Of a DNA stretch of 39,753 nucleotides, positions 1 through 6,919 are shown in pieces; the first letter of the stretch is position 1; every line of letters begins with the position of its first letter. The notes under the pieces are model-generated. The model was given only the letters and a program-made list of their open reading frames with translations. It made no database searches and had not been told where the DNA came from. This DNA is from Candidatus Egerieousia equi (GTDB lineage: Bacteria > Bacteroidota > Bacteroidia > Bacteroidales > UBA932), in assembly GCA_018065035.1 (NCBI GenBank), contig JAGHUC010000136.1:1-39753 (forward strand). Direction: 5' to 3'. Both the position numbers and the translations under genes were made by a program.

Positions 1-248
1 CCCTTGTAGTTGCCATCGTAGGTCTTCTTCAGGCTTTTCTGAATCATTTTGCCAACGTTTGTGCTGGACTCCGCAATGCTGTCACTGTTGTTCTTCCATT
101 GAGAATCCATGTTCTCAACCTTTTTGATCTGCCGCACTAAGACCGACTTGCTTGTGCCGTTATTATTCTGTGCGCGAAGCGCACCACCGCTGGCCATGGC
201 TGCAAGAACAATCAGCAGAACATTCCTCAAGATATTGTTTGATTTCAT
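1..248 (-). CDS. Partial secreted protein of unknown function (N-terminus only)
   Basis: The reverse strand reads from an ATG at 248 down to the window edge without a stop, giving about 82 residues. The N-terminus (MKSNNILRNVLLIVLAAMAS...) is a typical signal peptide with a basic start and a hydrophobic core; a likely signal peptidase I site is the Ala-Gln junction near residue 31. The mature part seen is polar, rich in Asn, Ser and Lys, with no recognisable domain. The C-terminal part lies outside the window, so function cannot be called. It is divergent from the membrane protein at 408. A TAnnTTTG-like element on the minus strand (272-279) lies about 24 bases upstream but has no matching -33 box. 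Confidence 0.6.
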   Translation of the reverse strand, partial: MKSNNILRNVLLIVLAAMASGGALRAQNNNGTSKSVLVRQIKKVENMDSQWKNNSDSIAESSTNVGKMIQKSLKKTYDGNYK

Positions 249-407
249 AGCCCGAATCTTTCTCTTTTCAGCAAAGGTAACTCTTTCCTCCAAATTATCT
301 CTTCCCAGCCCTGTTTTTTTTCCACCGGCGATAGTTCCACCAGCGTTGAAAAGGATTTGCAAATGTTTGCGGATGGAAGTAATTTAGCGTCATATATTTG
401 AACCATC

Positions 408-1100
408 ATGAAAACTGAAATGAAAAAAGAGCATAGGGATTTGCGCAACGCATTCATATTGAATTTCCTGGCCGTTGTGCTGGGTATAATCATAACTTTT
501 GGAGGAAACGCAATAATTGAGAGGAACAAGGAAGTGAGGAACCTCAACAGCTGCCTTGAACTCGTTTCAAGTGAATTGAAGGAGGACCTGAAATGGATTG
601 ATTACGGAGATTCACTTCTTGGCAGGCAGGTTGAAGCCGCAGACTTTCTGGCAAGATATGAAAACGATTACAGCAAGGCGCCTGCAGACAGTCTCCGGAT
701 GATGGCCAATGAGCCATTGTTCATTTGCGAACTTTCATTCTACACCGATGCGTTCGAACTGCTCAAGAATTCCGGAGTGCTGGCAAAGATAGACGACCAG
801 GAACTGGCGCTCGAGATCTTCCAGGCATACGGACACATGAGGGATTATCTCACCTTCTTCAAGATGTTCCACGAACACAAGAAACAATATCTTGAGCCTG
901 CAATGAACGCCAAGGTCACAGACCTGCTGGCAAAGGACGAATTTGGTGCAGAAGAACTCTGGAGCCTCATAAGTTCCTCAAAAGAAGGCAAACAGTTCCT
1001 CAGAGAGATACAGCGCTTCCTTTATATGTACAACGATTCTGAAACTGTCGCCAGTATAAAAAACACAATAGACAGAATAGACGCCTATATTGGCAGGTAA
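408..1100 (+). CDS. Hypothetical single-pass membrane protein
   Basis: This 230-residue protein has a short basic cytoplasmic start, one strong membrane helix at about residues 14-34, then a charged, largely helical domain (Glu/Lys/Leu-rich). The plan resembles the short N-anchored proteins called DUF6090 in Bacteroidetes, but I assign that only tentatively by layout. No catalytic motif is visible. Two in-frame ATGs (408 and 420) could start translation. A TATATTTG -7 element at 393-400 would place the transcript start near 404, so the first ATG would have almost no leader. A TTTG at 366-369 is 23 bases upstream of it, slightly outside the usual 19-21. It converges on the flavodoxin gene with only two bases between the stops. 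Confidence 0.7.
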   Translation: MKTEMKKEHRDLRNAFILNFLAVVLGIIITFGGNAIIERNKEVRNLNSCLELVSSELKEDLKWIDYGDSLLGRQVEAADFLARYENDYSKAPADSLRMMANEPLFICELSFYTDAFELLKNSGVLAKIDDQELALEIFQAYGHMRDYLTFFKMFHEHKKQYLEPAMNAKVTDLLAKDEFGAEELWSLISSSKEGKQFLREIQRFLYMYNDSETVASIKNTIDRIDAYIGR

Positions 1101-1102
1101 TG

Positions 1103-1627
1103 CTAAAGGCCTTTCACAAAGGCGGCAATGTCCTCATCCGTGGCGTTGTTGAGCAGCTTGCCTGAACGGATGTCCAGCTCTGGATATGCCTTGCGGAGGT
1201 CATCACAGGCTTTGGCTATATCGCTGCTGCCGGAAGTGGCGAAAAGTATTACAGTCTTGCCGGCAAGGTCATTCTCCTCAAAGAATGTATTGATGATGGT
1301 AGGTGCCGTGTACCACCATATAGGGAAGCCTACATATACCTTGCTGTATGATTCCGGATTCTCAATCTTCCTTGCAATGGCAGGACGGGACGAAAGGTCC
1401 TTCATCTCCACGCTGCTGCGTGAGGTGCTGTCACGCCAGTCAAGGTCAGCCTCCGTGTAAGGAACGGACGGCTCAATCTTGAACAGTTCAGCATTGTCCG
1501 CTTCAGAAATTCTCTGAGCAACAGCTTCAGTTGTGCCCGTGGCCGAGAAATATGCCACAAGGGCCTTTTCATTGTTTGTACATGCGGTAGCCATAATCAA
1601 AGCAAAAATAGTGATAAGGTGTTTCAT
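1103..1627 (-). CDS. Flavodoxin-like lipoprotein
   Basis: The protein is a flavodoxin (Flavodoxin_4-type), expected to bind FMN and carry electrons in an unidentified redox step. Right after the export signal comes the FMN phosphate-binding loop (AYFSATGTTEAVAQ), followed by VGFPIWWYTAP, the conserved loop that packs against the flavin, and a later LFATSGSSD segment. The start at 1627 is chosen because MKHLITIFALIMATAC forms a lipoprotein signal with the modified Cys at about residue 16; the frame stays open upstream to 1672, but that would bury the signal. Length is about 174 residues, normal for the family. Export of a flavodoxin as a lipoprotein is seen elsewhere in Bacteroidales. It is divergent from the TlpA-like gene, which is also an exported redox protein. 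Confidence 0.85.
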   Translation of the reverse strand: MKHLITIFALIMATACTNNEKALVAYFSATGTTEAVAQRISEADNAELFKIEPSVPYTEADLDWRDSTSRSSVEMKDLSSRPAIARKIENPESYSKVYVGFPIWWYTAPTIINTFFEENDLAGKTVILFATSGSSDIAKACDDLRKAYPELDIRSGKLLNNATDEDIAAFVKGL

Positions 1628-1682
1628 TGAATCGAAATTATTTCTTTCTGTAAAGTTACCCATTATTTCCAAAAAAAGTATC

Positions 1683-1690
1683 TAAATTTG
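1683..1690 (+). promoter_or_regulatory. Candidate -7 box for the TlpA-like gene
   Basis: TAAATTTG matches the Bacteroidetes -7 consensus TAnnTTTG. It would start transcription near 1694, giving a leader of about 50 bases before the ATG at 1743. No TTTG lies 19-21 bases upstream, so the call rests on one box only. A minus-strand counterpart (TATTTTTG, 1722-1729) could serve the flavodoxin gene. Confidence 0.35.
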
Positions 1691-1742
1691 TTCCGGCTGT
1701 ACTACCAGTATATGCAGAATGCAAAAATAATTACCACACAAT

Positions 1743-3146
1743 ATGAAAACTATTAAAAATCTGATGATTGCAGCGCTAGCGGTTCTGGCGCTCGCTTCAT
1801 GCTCGAATGAGAGGAAAGTCTGCGGTCCTGTTGTGCTTCTTGGAGAAGTTGACAATGACAGCGCAAAAGTTGTGATTCTCACGTACCAGGTGGGAGAAAG
1901 GACAAACTACATCACGCCGGAAGTCGTGAACGGCAAGTTTGAGTTCAAGATTGACAGCGTTGAGAATTTCGTTGACCTTGGCGTTGCCGCCGACGAGGAC
2001 GTTCACGGAGCAAGAATCAACGCTCTCGACACACTCAGAATGAAGTTCACCAAGGAGGCGGAGGGCAAGTATTCAGTTGAATATGTTGGCAATACGGAAA
2101 AGGAGAGCCGCATATTCACAGACTTCTACAACACATACTGCTACTATGGACAGTATGGTCTTGGGAAATATGACCCGAATGCGGATTTTGCCGGTAATCT
2201 TGCACTTCTCAACAGGAACGATTCATTGTTCAGGGCCAGTCACAAGGGCGAGCTCGATGAACACTTCACCCATTTTGCAGACCTCATGGGCAATTTCATC
2301 AAGACCGTGCTTATCGAAACCCGGAGCTATGCACAGGATGTTGAGCCGACTGAAGATCCTGAATACAACACAATAATGGAGTCCGTTGATCCCAATGACC
2401 CATACGCTATCACGGCCCCTATGATCTCAAGATGGATAAGCTGGAAATTCTCAAAGGAATTCAACGAGGACGAGGAAAATGTAAAGATTGAATCAGTGCA
2501 GGCATTCATTGATGATTGCGACAAGAATATCACTTACGCCAAAACAAGGAAGCTTGTTGCAGGCGATATGGCTGAGATGGTGTTCAACAGCCTCAAGGAG
2601 GCCAACGATGAGCAGTACTATGCTTTCATGGAGCGTTTGAAAGCCTTTGTTCCTGAGGACAGCAAGCTGGTTGAGAAATATACCGGCATGTACGAGGCCT
2701 TCAAGGCCACAACCAAGGGCAACCCTCTCCCTGACACGGAATTATCCACCATCGACGGTTCCACAACCCAGCTCTCCTCGCTCTTTGGAAAAGTGCTCTA
2801 CATTGATGTATGGGCTACCTGGTGCGGTCCTTGCCGTGGCGAGATTCCATATCTTGCAAAGCTGGTTGAGCATTACAAGGGGAATGACAACATAATGATT
2901 CTCAGCGTTTCAGTTGACAGGGACAAGGAGGATTGGGTGAAGATGATAAGCGAGGAGAAGCCTGCATGGGCTCAGTACTGGCTTGATGAAAACTGCCACA
3001 AGGAATTCGGCGAGAAGATGAACATACGATACATTCCACGCTTTATCATAGTTGACAAGGAGGGAAAGATATATGATGGCGATGCCGCACGCCCTTCCGA
3101 TGATAAAATCATTGAAATCCTCGACAAGGCAATTGCCGGGGAATAG
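1743..3146 (+). CDS. TlpA-like thioredoxin-fold lipoprotein
   Basis: A 467-residue exported protein with a C-terminal thioredoxin domain of the TlpA/ResA/AhpC-TSA type. The N-terminus is a lipoprotein signal ending in LALASC with Cys20 as the lipid-attachment residue. Residues about 25-120 look like the beta-rich DUF4369-type domain that often precedes TlpA domains in Bacteroidetes. A long helical linker follows. The thioredoxin fold starts near residue 330 with the redox motif W-C-G-P-C (Cys361, Cys364) in an ATWCGPCRGEIP context, then the cis-Pro segment RYIPRFIIVD. The likely role is thiol-disulfide exchange in the periplasm; the partner is unknown. It is divergent from the flavodoxin lipoprotein and convergent with dtd. 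Confidence 0.9.
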   Translation: MKTIKNLMIAALAVLALASCSNERKVCGPVVLLGEVDNDSAKVVILTYQVGERTNYITPEVVNGKFEFKIDSVENFVDLGVAADEDVHGARINALDTLRMKFTKEAEGKYSVEYVGNTEKESRIFTDFYNTYCYYGQYGLGKYDPNADFAGNLALLNRNDSLFRASHKGELDEHFTHFADLMGNFIKTVLIETRSYAQDVEPTEDPEYNTIMESVDPNDPYAITAPMISRWISWKFSKEFNEDEENVKIESVQAFIDDCDKNITYAKTRKLVAGDMAEMVFNSLKEANDEQYYAFMERLKAFVPEDSKLVEKYTGMYEAFKATTKGNPLPDTELSTIDGSTTQLSSLFGKVLYIDVWATWCGPCRGEIPYLAKLVEHYKGNDNIMILSVSVDRDKEDWVKMISEEKPAWAQYWLDENCHKEFGEKMNIRYIPRFIIVDKEGKIYDGDAARPSDDKIIEILDKAIAGE

Positions 3147-3170
3147 TTTCAATACTATCGCAGTGGAAAA

Positions 3171-3623
3171 TTATTCCCGGAGTCTGGAGTCAATGATAAT
3201 GGTAACAGGGCCGTCGTTGAGAATGGAGCATTTCATATCGGATCCGAAGACTCCCTGCTTCACAGGCCTTTGGGCCGCAGTTGAAAGCAGTTCGCAGTAT
3301 TTTTCATAAAGCGGAACAGCAAGTTCGTGACCGGCTGCCCTTATATAGGACGGCCGGTTTCCTTTTCTGGTGGAGGCGGTGAGCGTGAACTGGGAAACGG
3401 CCAGAAGCTCTCCTCCGGCATCCACAACACTAAGGTTCATCACTCCGTTCTCATCGTCAAAAATACGCATTCCGGCAGTCTTGGAAGCCAGCCAGGAGGC
3501 ATCGGCCTCGGTGTCACCCACCTCAACGCCCACAAGTATGAAAAGGCCTGGGCCAATGGCTGAATGCAGCTGGCCGTCTATTGTAACGGAGGCCTCTCTC
3601 ACTCTTTGAATAACCAGTCTCAT
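3171..3623 (-). CDS. dtd: D-aminoacyl-tRNA deacylase
   Basis: Dtd hydrolyses D-aminoacyl-tRNAs (and Gly-tRNA-Ala) in the cytoplasm, recycling tRNAs charged with the wrong stereoisomer. The protein has the family's exact size (150 residues) and both signature motifs: SQFTL at residues 77-81 and the Gly-cis-Pro motif NDGPVT at 136-141, which gives chiral selection across the dimer. The start (MRLVIQRVREASVTI) is the standard one. It lies downstream of the MgtC-like gene with a 41-base gap, probably in the same transcript, and converges on the TlpA-like gene. Confidence 0.96.
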   Translation of the reverse strand: MRLVIQRVREASVTIDGQLHSAIGPGLFILVGVEVGDTEADASWLASKTAGMRIFDDENGVMNLSVVDAGGELLAVSQFTLTASTRKGNRPSYIRAAGHELAVPLYEKYCELLSTAAQRPVKQGVFGSDMKCSILNDGPVTIIIDSRLRE

Positions 3624-3664
3624 TTCTGAATCTTTCCTTTATTTTCAGGCAGCCTCAGGCAGCC

Positions 3665-4180
3665 TCAGTCATCATCGCGCCAGCCTTCCTCACAGATCGG
3701 TTCCTCCTCTTTCCGAGAGTCCTCCTTCTTGCCGCTGATCTTGTTTGTCTGCCTTGTTTTCTCATATTTTTTCACTGCCGATAGCATAAGAACCGCAAGA
3801 ACAATCACCGTAACCGCTGTTGCAACCAGCAGCATGCCTGTTCCCGCTGCCAGACCTATGATAGCGGTGGTGAATACAGTAGCGGCGGTTGTAAGACCTG
3901 AAATACCATCCTTATTCTGCATTATCAGACCGGCTCCGATGAAACCCACGCCGGTGAGCACCTGGGCGGCGATTCGTCCTGGGTCACCATTGAGCAGGTT
4001 CAGATTCTGCTGGCAGATATAAATTGAAACCAGCATGGCAAGCGTTGAACCGATGCATACCAGTGTGAAGGTACGGACACCTGCCTGATGCTTGTGGCGT
4101 TCCCTCTCAATGCCAATGCTCAATCCGAGCACAAGGCTCACCCCTATCCTTATAAGTGCTGTTGTTTCAGTGATTTCCAT
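3665..4180 (-). CDS. MgtC/SapB family membrane protein
   Basis: A 171-residue integral membrane protein of the MgtC/SapB family. The family signature GIERERHKHQAGVRT follows the first helix (about residues 22-36), and further hydrophobic helices lie near 38-55, 70-90, 95-110 and 115-135, including the Gly-rich segment LTGVGFIGAGLI. The C-terminal tail, from about residue 140, is highly charged and cytoplasmic. MgtC proteins are linked to growth at low Mg2+ and to F-ATPase regulation in some pathogens; the role of this one cannot be inferred further. It starts 8 bases after the L,D-transpeptidase gene ends, so the two are probably co-transcribed. Its TGA stop lies inside a 10-base tandem duplication (3647-3666). 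Confidence 0.9.
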   Translation of the reverse strand: MEITETTALIRIGVSLVLGLSIGIERERHKHQAGVRTFTLVCIGSTLAMLVSIYICQQNLNLLNGDPGRIAAQVLTGVGFIGAGLIMQNKDGISGLTTAATVFTTAIIGLAAGTGMLLVATAVTVIVLAVLMLSAVKKYEKTRQTNKISGKKEDSRKEEEPICEEGWRDDD

Positions 4181-4188
4181 AATACAAG

Positions 4189-4842
4189 TTACTCGTGATA
4201 AATGCAGATTTTGAATGCTGTACCCTTGTCTGTAAGCATTCTTTTCATGAAAGGCTCGTCAACGGCAACACAGCCGAATGTATAAGGAAGTTTGCCCTTG
4301 CAATGCAGGAATATTGAATTTCCCAGCGGGTACTCGTGATTCGGATTGTAATTTATATGCAGGCCGTAGTTGTAGTCCGGCGCCACTTCTATCATGTGCT
4401 CACCGTTCACGGCATGACCTACGGTGTCTATGTCAACTATGCGGTTGTAGTTCTCACCCTCATCTTCGCAGGCCCAGATGCTGTCTGTGATATCAATATA
4501 CTCGAAATCCGTTCCCGGATTCGGAAGTATTCCGTAAGCCTGCCAGAAGCCGAACTCGCCCTCAGGTGTTTTCATGTCACCGTCTATGGTCTTGCCCAGG
4601 CCGTTCTTGCCAATGTCCGCAGTGCCTGATTCCTGGAGTTCCCATTTGCCCTCAACTTTTGTGTAATACTCGGCGAAAGCCTTGTAGCCGTCGCCGCATT
4701 TGACGAGCAGTATCCTGTCAACGCTGTCATCCTGTGCGTATTTGTCAAGAACGCCTGTCCAGAAGTCTGTTTTGTTTCCAGCGCATCCCATAATTCCTGA
4801 AGCAATAGCCATACAAGCAATAAATTTAAAAAGTCGGTTCAT
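4189..4842 (-). CDS. L,D-transpeptidase (YkuD) catalytic-domain lipoprotein
   Basis: A 217-residue exported protein with a YkuD-type L,D-transpeptidase fold of the YafK-like branch. The N-terminus MNRLFKFIACMAIASGIMGC is a lipoprotein signal with Cys20. The catalytic region has the conserved His (IFLHCKG, about residue 180) and Cys in YTFGCVAV (about 191), and the upstream GKTIDGDMKTPEGEF segment typical of the family. Such enzymes make or edit peptidoglycan cross-links, or attach proteins to peptidoglycan, in the periplasm. I chose the ATG at 4842 rather than the one at 4860: the signal begins there, and a -7 box at 4865-4872 would place the transcript start near 4861. It heads a run with the MgtC-like gene and dtd. 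Confidence 0.88.
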   Translation of the reverse strand: MNRLFKFIACMAIASGIMGCAGNKTDFWTGVLDKYAQDDSVDRILLVKCGDGYKAFAEYYTKVEGKWELQESGTADIGKNGLGKTIDGDMKTPEGEFGFWQAYGILPNPGTDFEYIDITDSIWACEDEGENYNRIVDIDTVGHAVNGEHMIEVAPDYNYGLHINYNPNHEYPLGNSIFLHCKGKLPYTFGCVAVDEPFMKRMLTDKGTAFKICIYHE

Positions 4843-4864
4843 AGTTCTGTTTTTATCCATTTCC

Positions 4865-4872
4865 CAAATTTA
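4865..4872 (-). promoter_or_regulatory. Candidate -7 box for the L,D-transpeptidase gene
   Basis: The minus strand reads TAAATTTG, matching TAnnTTTG. Transcription would start near 4861, about 20 bases before the ATG at 4842. No clear TTTG is found at the right distance upstream. Confidence 0.35.
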
Positions 4873-4918
4873 CGAAAAATTGTGATTGATTTTCATACAA
4901 AAATTGCAGGCACCTCAT

Positions 4919-4950
4919 TTACACGTTTATAAACGTTTATAAACGTGTAA
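4919..4950. promoter_or_regulatory. Perfect 32-base palindrome built from two overlapping operator-like units
   Basis: The stretch is a perfect inverted repeat over all 32 bases. It consists of the self-complementary unit CGTTTATAAACG repeated with a 10-base period, so two identical 12-base palindromes share a central CG, flanked by complementary ends (TTA.../...TAA). The 10-base period puts the two units on the same face of the helix, as expected for cooperative binding of a dimeric regulator. It lies between the divergent L,D-transpeptidase and DUF4493 lipoprotein genes, just upstream of a -7 box at 4978-4985. It has no T-tract and so does not look like a terminator. Confidence 0.6.
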
Positions 4951-4977
4951 TCTGGTAGTGGCTACACTGTCCTGCAC

Positions 4978-4985
4978 TATATTTG
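4978..4985 (+). promoter_or_regulatory. Candidate -7 box for the DUF4493/DUF6359 lipoprotein
   Basis: TATATTTG matches TAnnTTTG. The transcript would start near 4989 and its leader of about 57 bases would carry the octamer repeats at 5003-5042. No TTTG lies 19-21 bases upstream; the 32-base palindrome ends 27 bases before the box, which would suit a promoter that needs a bound activator. Confidence 0.4.
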
Positions 4986-5002
4986 CCGCATGCGGAAGCG
5001 CA

Positions 5003-5042
5003 TGAATGAACGAATGAACGAATGAACGAATAAACGAATAAA
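5003..5042 (+). repeat. Five tandem octamers directly before a start codon
   Basis: The stretch is five uninterrupted 8-base units: TGAATGAA, two of CGAATGAA, then two of CGAATAAA. It ends three bases before the ATG at 5046, so it occupies the place of the ribosome-binding region. The first three units each contain an ATG that runs into a TGA within a few codons, making a chain of tiny overlapping reading frames. A change in unit number would alter leader length and the number of upstream ATGs. Confidence 0.8.
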
Positions 5043-5045
5043 TAT

Positions 5046-6215
5046 ATGGAGAGTATGAGAAAGAGATTCATCAATTACGCGTCATTGTGCATCATATCAT
5101 GCACAATGATGGCAAACTGTGCCAAAATGCCTGCTGAAAACAACGGAGCCGGCCCGGAATCTGAAAAAGAAAAAATTACCGGGAGCGGATGCTTTTCCGT
5201 AAGAATCCACGACCCTGCTGTTCCGGATGGAAATCATCGCAACTTCAAGGAAGGGTCCAAGACCCTGTCACTTACAGGAATGGACACCAGCAATTTCATT
5301 CTGAGCATTTATTCGCAGGATGGCAGTAAAGTCTATGACGGGAAGTATGGGAAAAGGCCTGAATCATTTACAGTGAAAAGCGGATGTTATAATGTAAAAT
5401 TACTATCAAAGGAATTCGGCGTTCCTGAATTCAATAATGAAATAGTTGGAGATTCGCAGGACATTGTCATTGAGAAAGGCAAAACCTTTACTGTGGAATT
5501 GTTATGCAGGCAAATGAACTCCGGCATAAAATTCAATTTCTCCGGCGATTTCAAGAAGCACTTTCCAGGCATTGGTCTGTTCCTGCAGGACATTGCCGGC
5601 GGCATACAATATGCATACGATGAGAAGCGTTTCTGCTATGTAAATCCTGGAACCGTTGATTTCTATTTGAGACGCAAGTCGGCCGCAACGGGTAATGACT
5701 GCTTTCTTCAAGCTTCTGACACGCTGTTGTTCAGCCGTAATCTGAATGCGGCCGATATGCTAAGCTTCAATTTCGAATGGTCGGAGAATACCACCAGATC
5801 AAATTTCTCGGTCAGAATTGACACAAGCAGAAACTGGCAGACAGACAGGTACAACCCCGGAAGCATCATTCCAGAAGGGGCGCTTACAATAGAGCAGGCA
5901 AAGGAGAAACTAGGACAGAAAAATATTACCGTCTTCGGTTATATTCTAGGTGGTGATGTGAAGGAAAGCTCCTTCCGCACAGGTCCTCCGTTCTCTGTGA
6001 GCAGCAATCTGCTCCTTGCGCCATCGATGAGTGAAAGATACAGGAACAACTGCTTTGCAATAGAATTGCCCAGCGGTGCTGTGAGGGATGCCCTGAACCT
6101 TGTTGTACATCCTCAGCTCATTGGCAGCGCCATAACGGTTACAGGCACAATCGTTGAGCAGTACTTCGGCTACATAGGAATGAAAAGCACCAAAGCCTGC
6201 GAAATCCTGAAATAA
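5046..6215 (+). CDS. DUF4493/DUF6359-type surface lipoprotein
   Basis: A 389-residue exported protein. The N-terminus carries a lipoprotein-like signal with a candidate modified Cys at residue 25 (MMANC). Residues about 47-200 resemble DUF4493: SVRIHD, then MDTSNFILSIYSQDGSKVYDG, a SGCYNVKLLS strand and a KGKTFTVELLC strand. Residues about 278-388 resemble DUF6359: ALTIEQAKEKLGQKNITVFGYILGG, SNLLLAPS, and GTIVEQYFGYIGMKS. Both are Bacteroidetes domains of unknown function, usually found on cell-surface or adhesin-like lipoproteins. No enzyme motif is visible. An in-frame ATG at 5055 is an alternative start. The gene stands alone behind an unusual upstream region: a 32-base palindrome, a -7 box and five octamer repeats. 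Confidence 0.75.
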   Translation: MESMRKRFINYASLCIISCTMMANCAKMPAENNGAGPESEKEKITGSGCFSVRIHDPAVPDGNHRNFKEGSKTLSLTGMDTSNFILSIYSQDGSKVYDGKYGKRPESFTVKSGCYNVKLLSKEFGVPEFNNEIVGDSQDIVIEKGKTFTVELLCRQMNSGIKFNFSGDFKKHFPGIGLFLQDIAGGIQYAYDEKRFCYVNPGTVDFYLRRKSAATGNDCFLQASDTLLFSRNLNAADMLSFNFEWSENTTRSNFSVRIDTSRNWQTDRYNPGSIIPEGALTIEQAKEKLGQKNITVFGYILGGDVKESSFRTGPPFSVSSNLLLAPSMSERYRNNCFAIELPSGAVRDALNLVVHPQLIGSAITVTGTIVEQYFGYIGMKSTKACEILK

Positions 6216-6246
6216 TTTGCGTTAGTCAACTAATTAGTTAACTTTG
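6216..6246 (+). promoter_or_regulatory. higBA promoter with overlapping operator
   Basis: TTTG (6216-6219), a 19-base spacer and TAACTTTG (6239-6246) form a complete Bacteroidetes promoter. A near-perfect 20-base inverted repeat (6224-6243, centred on AATT, one mismatched pair) covers the spacer and the start of the -7 box. That is the usual site where an antitoxin represses its own operon. The predicted transcript start (about 6250) falls essentially on the ATG at 6249. Confidence 0.65.
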
Positions 6247-6248
6247 CT

Positions 6249-6605
6249 ATGGAAAGAGAATTCAAAAGATCCATTGTTGTTTTTGAAGATCATTTCAAAG
6301 AATTCAGAAAGACTTTGCCGAGAAATGATTTGAAGAAATTATATCAGGTATTAGAATACATAATGTTAGTGGACATCATTCCTTTAAGATTTCTCAAATC
6401 GATAGAAGGCGTAGACGGTCTTTTTGAGATAAGGATTGATGCTGGAAACAATTCATACAGAATCTTCTGCTGTTTCGACGAAGGGAACCTTGTGATTCTT
6501 TTCAATGCATACCAAAAGAAGTCACAAAAAACATCTGCAATACAGATAAGAAAAGCAAAAGTGTTAATGGAAAGGTATTTTGAACAAAAAGCGCAAAACA
6601 AATGA
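6249..6605 (+). CDS. higB: HigB/RelE-superfamily toxin
   Basis: A 118-residue basic protein with the layout of HigB-type (phage Gp49-like) toxins, which are mRNA interferases of the RelE superfamily. Visible family features are the LPRNDLKKLYQVLEYI helix, the LKSIEGVDGLFEIRID strand pair, SYRIFCCFDEGNLVILFNAYQKKSQKT, and a C-terminal basic helix. Toxin-first order and the following HTH gene with a four-base ATGA overlap are typical of higBA. The next in-frame Met is at residue 39, inside the fold, so the start at 6249 is firm even though it almost coincides with the predicted transcript start. Gene symbol is by family and arrangement, not by close homology. Confidence 0.87.
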   Translation: MEREFKRSIVVFEDHFKEFRKTLPRNDLKKLYQVLEYIMLVDIIPLRFLKSIEGVDGLFEIRIDAGNNSYRIFCCFDEGNLVILFNAYQKKSQKTSAIQIRKAKVLMERYFEQKAQNK

Positions 6606-6913
6606 AATCGGAAACTAGATTATGCCCTGCTTCATGCACACCAGTTGAAGAACTGATTACAGAGGATTTCGGGCACATTGGTACTGAGGAACGTAATCAA
6701 TTTGAAATGGAATGCGATGTGTTCATTATTGGCGAAAGGCTCAAGGATGAACGATATAAAGCGGGACTGACACAGAAAGAACTTGCCTCCAGAATTGGCA
6801 CAAAGAAGAGTTATATATCAAGAATTGAGAATGGGAAAGCCGATGTTCAACTTTCCACATTAGTCAAACTGTTTAATGGTCTTGGAAGGCAAGTCCACAT
6901 CAGAATCCTATAA
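6602..6913 (+). CDS. higA: HigA-type antitoxin, XRE-family HTH
   Basis: A 103-residue protein with a helix-turn-helix of the XRE/Cro type at about residues 45-100 (LKDERYKAGLTQKELASRIG, then KKSYISRIENGKADVQLSTL). It should bind and neutralise the toxin encoded just upstream and repress the operon through the palindrome at 6224-6243. The ATG overlaps the toxin's TGA, implying translational coupling. The first 40 residues, before the HTH, are acidic and could be the toxin-binding part. It converges on the gene ending at 6920. Confidence 0.88.
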   Translation: MKSETRLCPASCTPVEELITEDFGHIGTEERNQFEMECDVFIIGERLKDERYKAGLTQKELASRIGTKKSYISRIENGKADVQLSTLVKLFNGLGRQVHIRIL

Positions 6914-6919
6914 ATCCAG

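Noticed and set aside
5003-5042. CRISPR-like array
   Set aside because: The units are eight bases with no spacers; this is a simple tandem repeat.
6216-6913. Wider defence island around the toxin-antitoxin pair
   Set aside because: The neighbours are a surface lipoprotein and a metabolic-type gene; no nuclease, helicase or phage-related gene is close.
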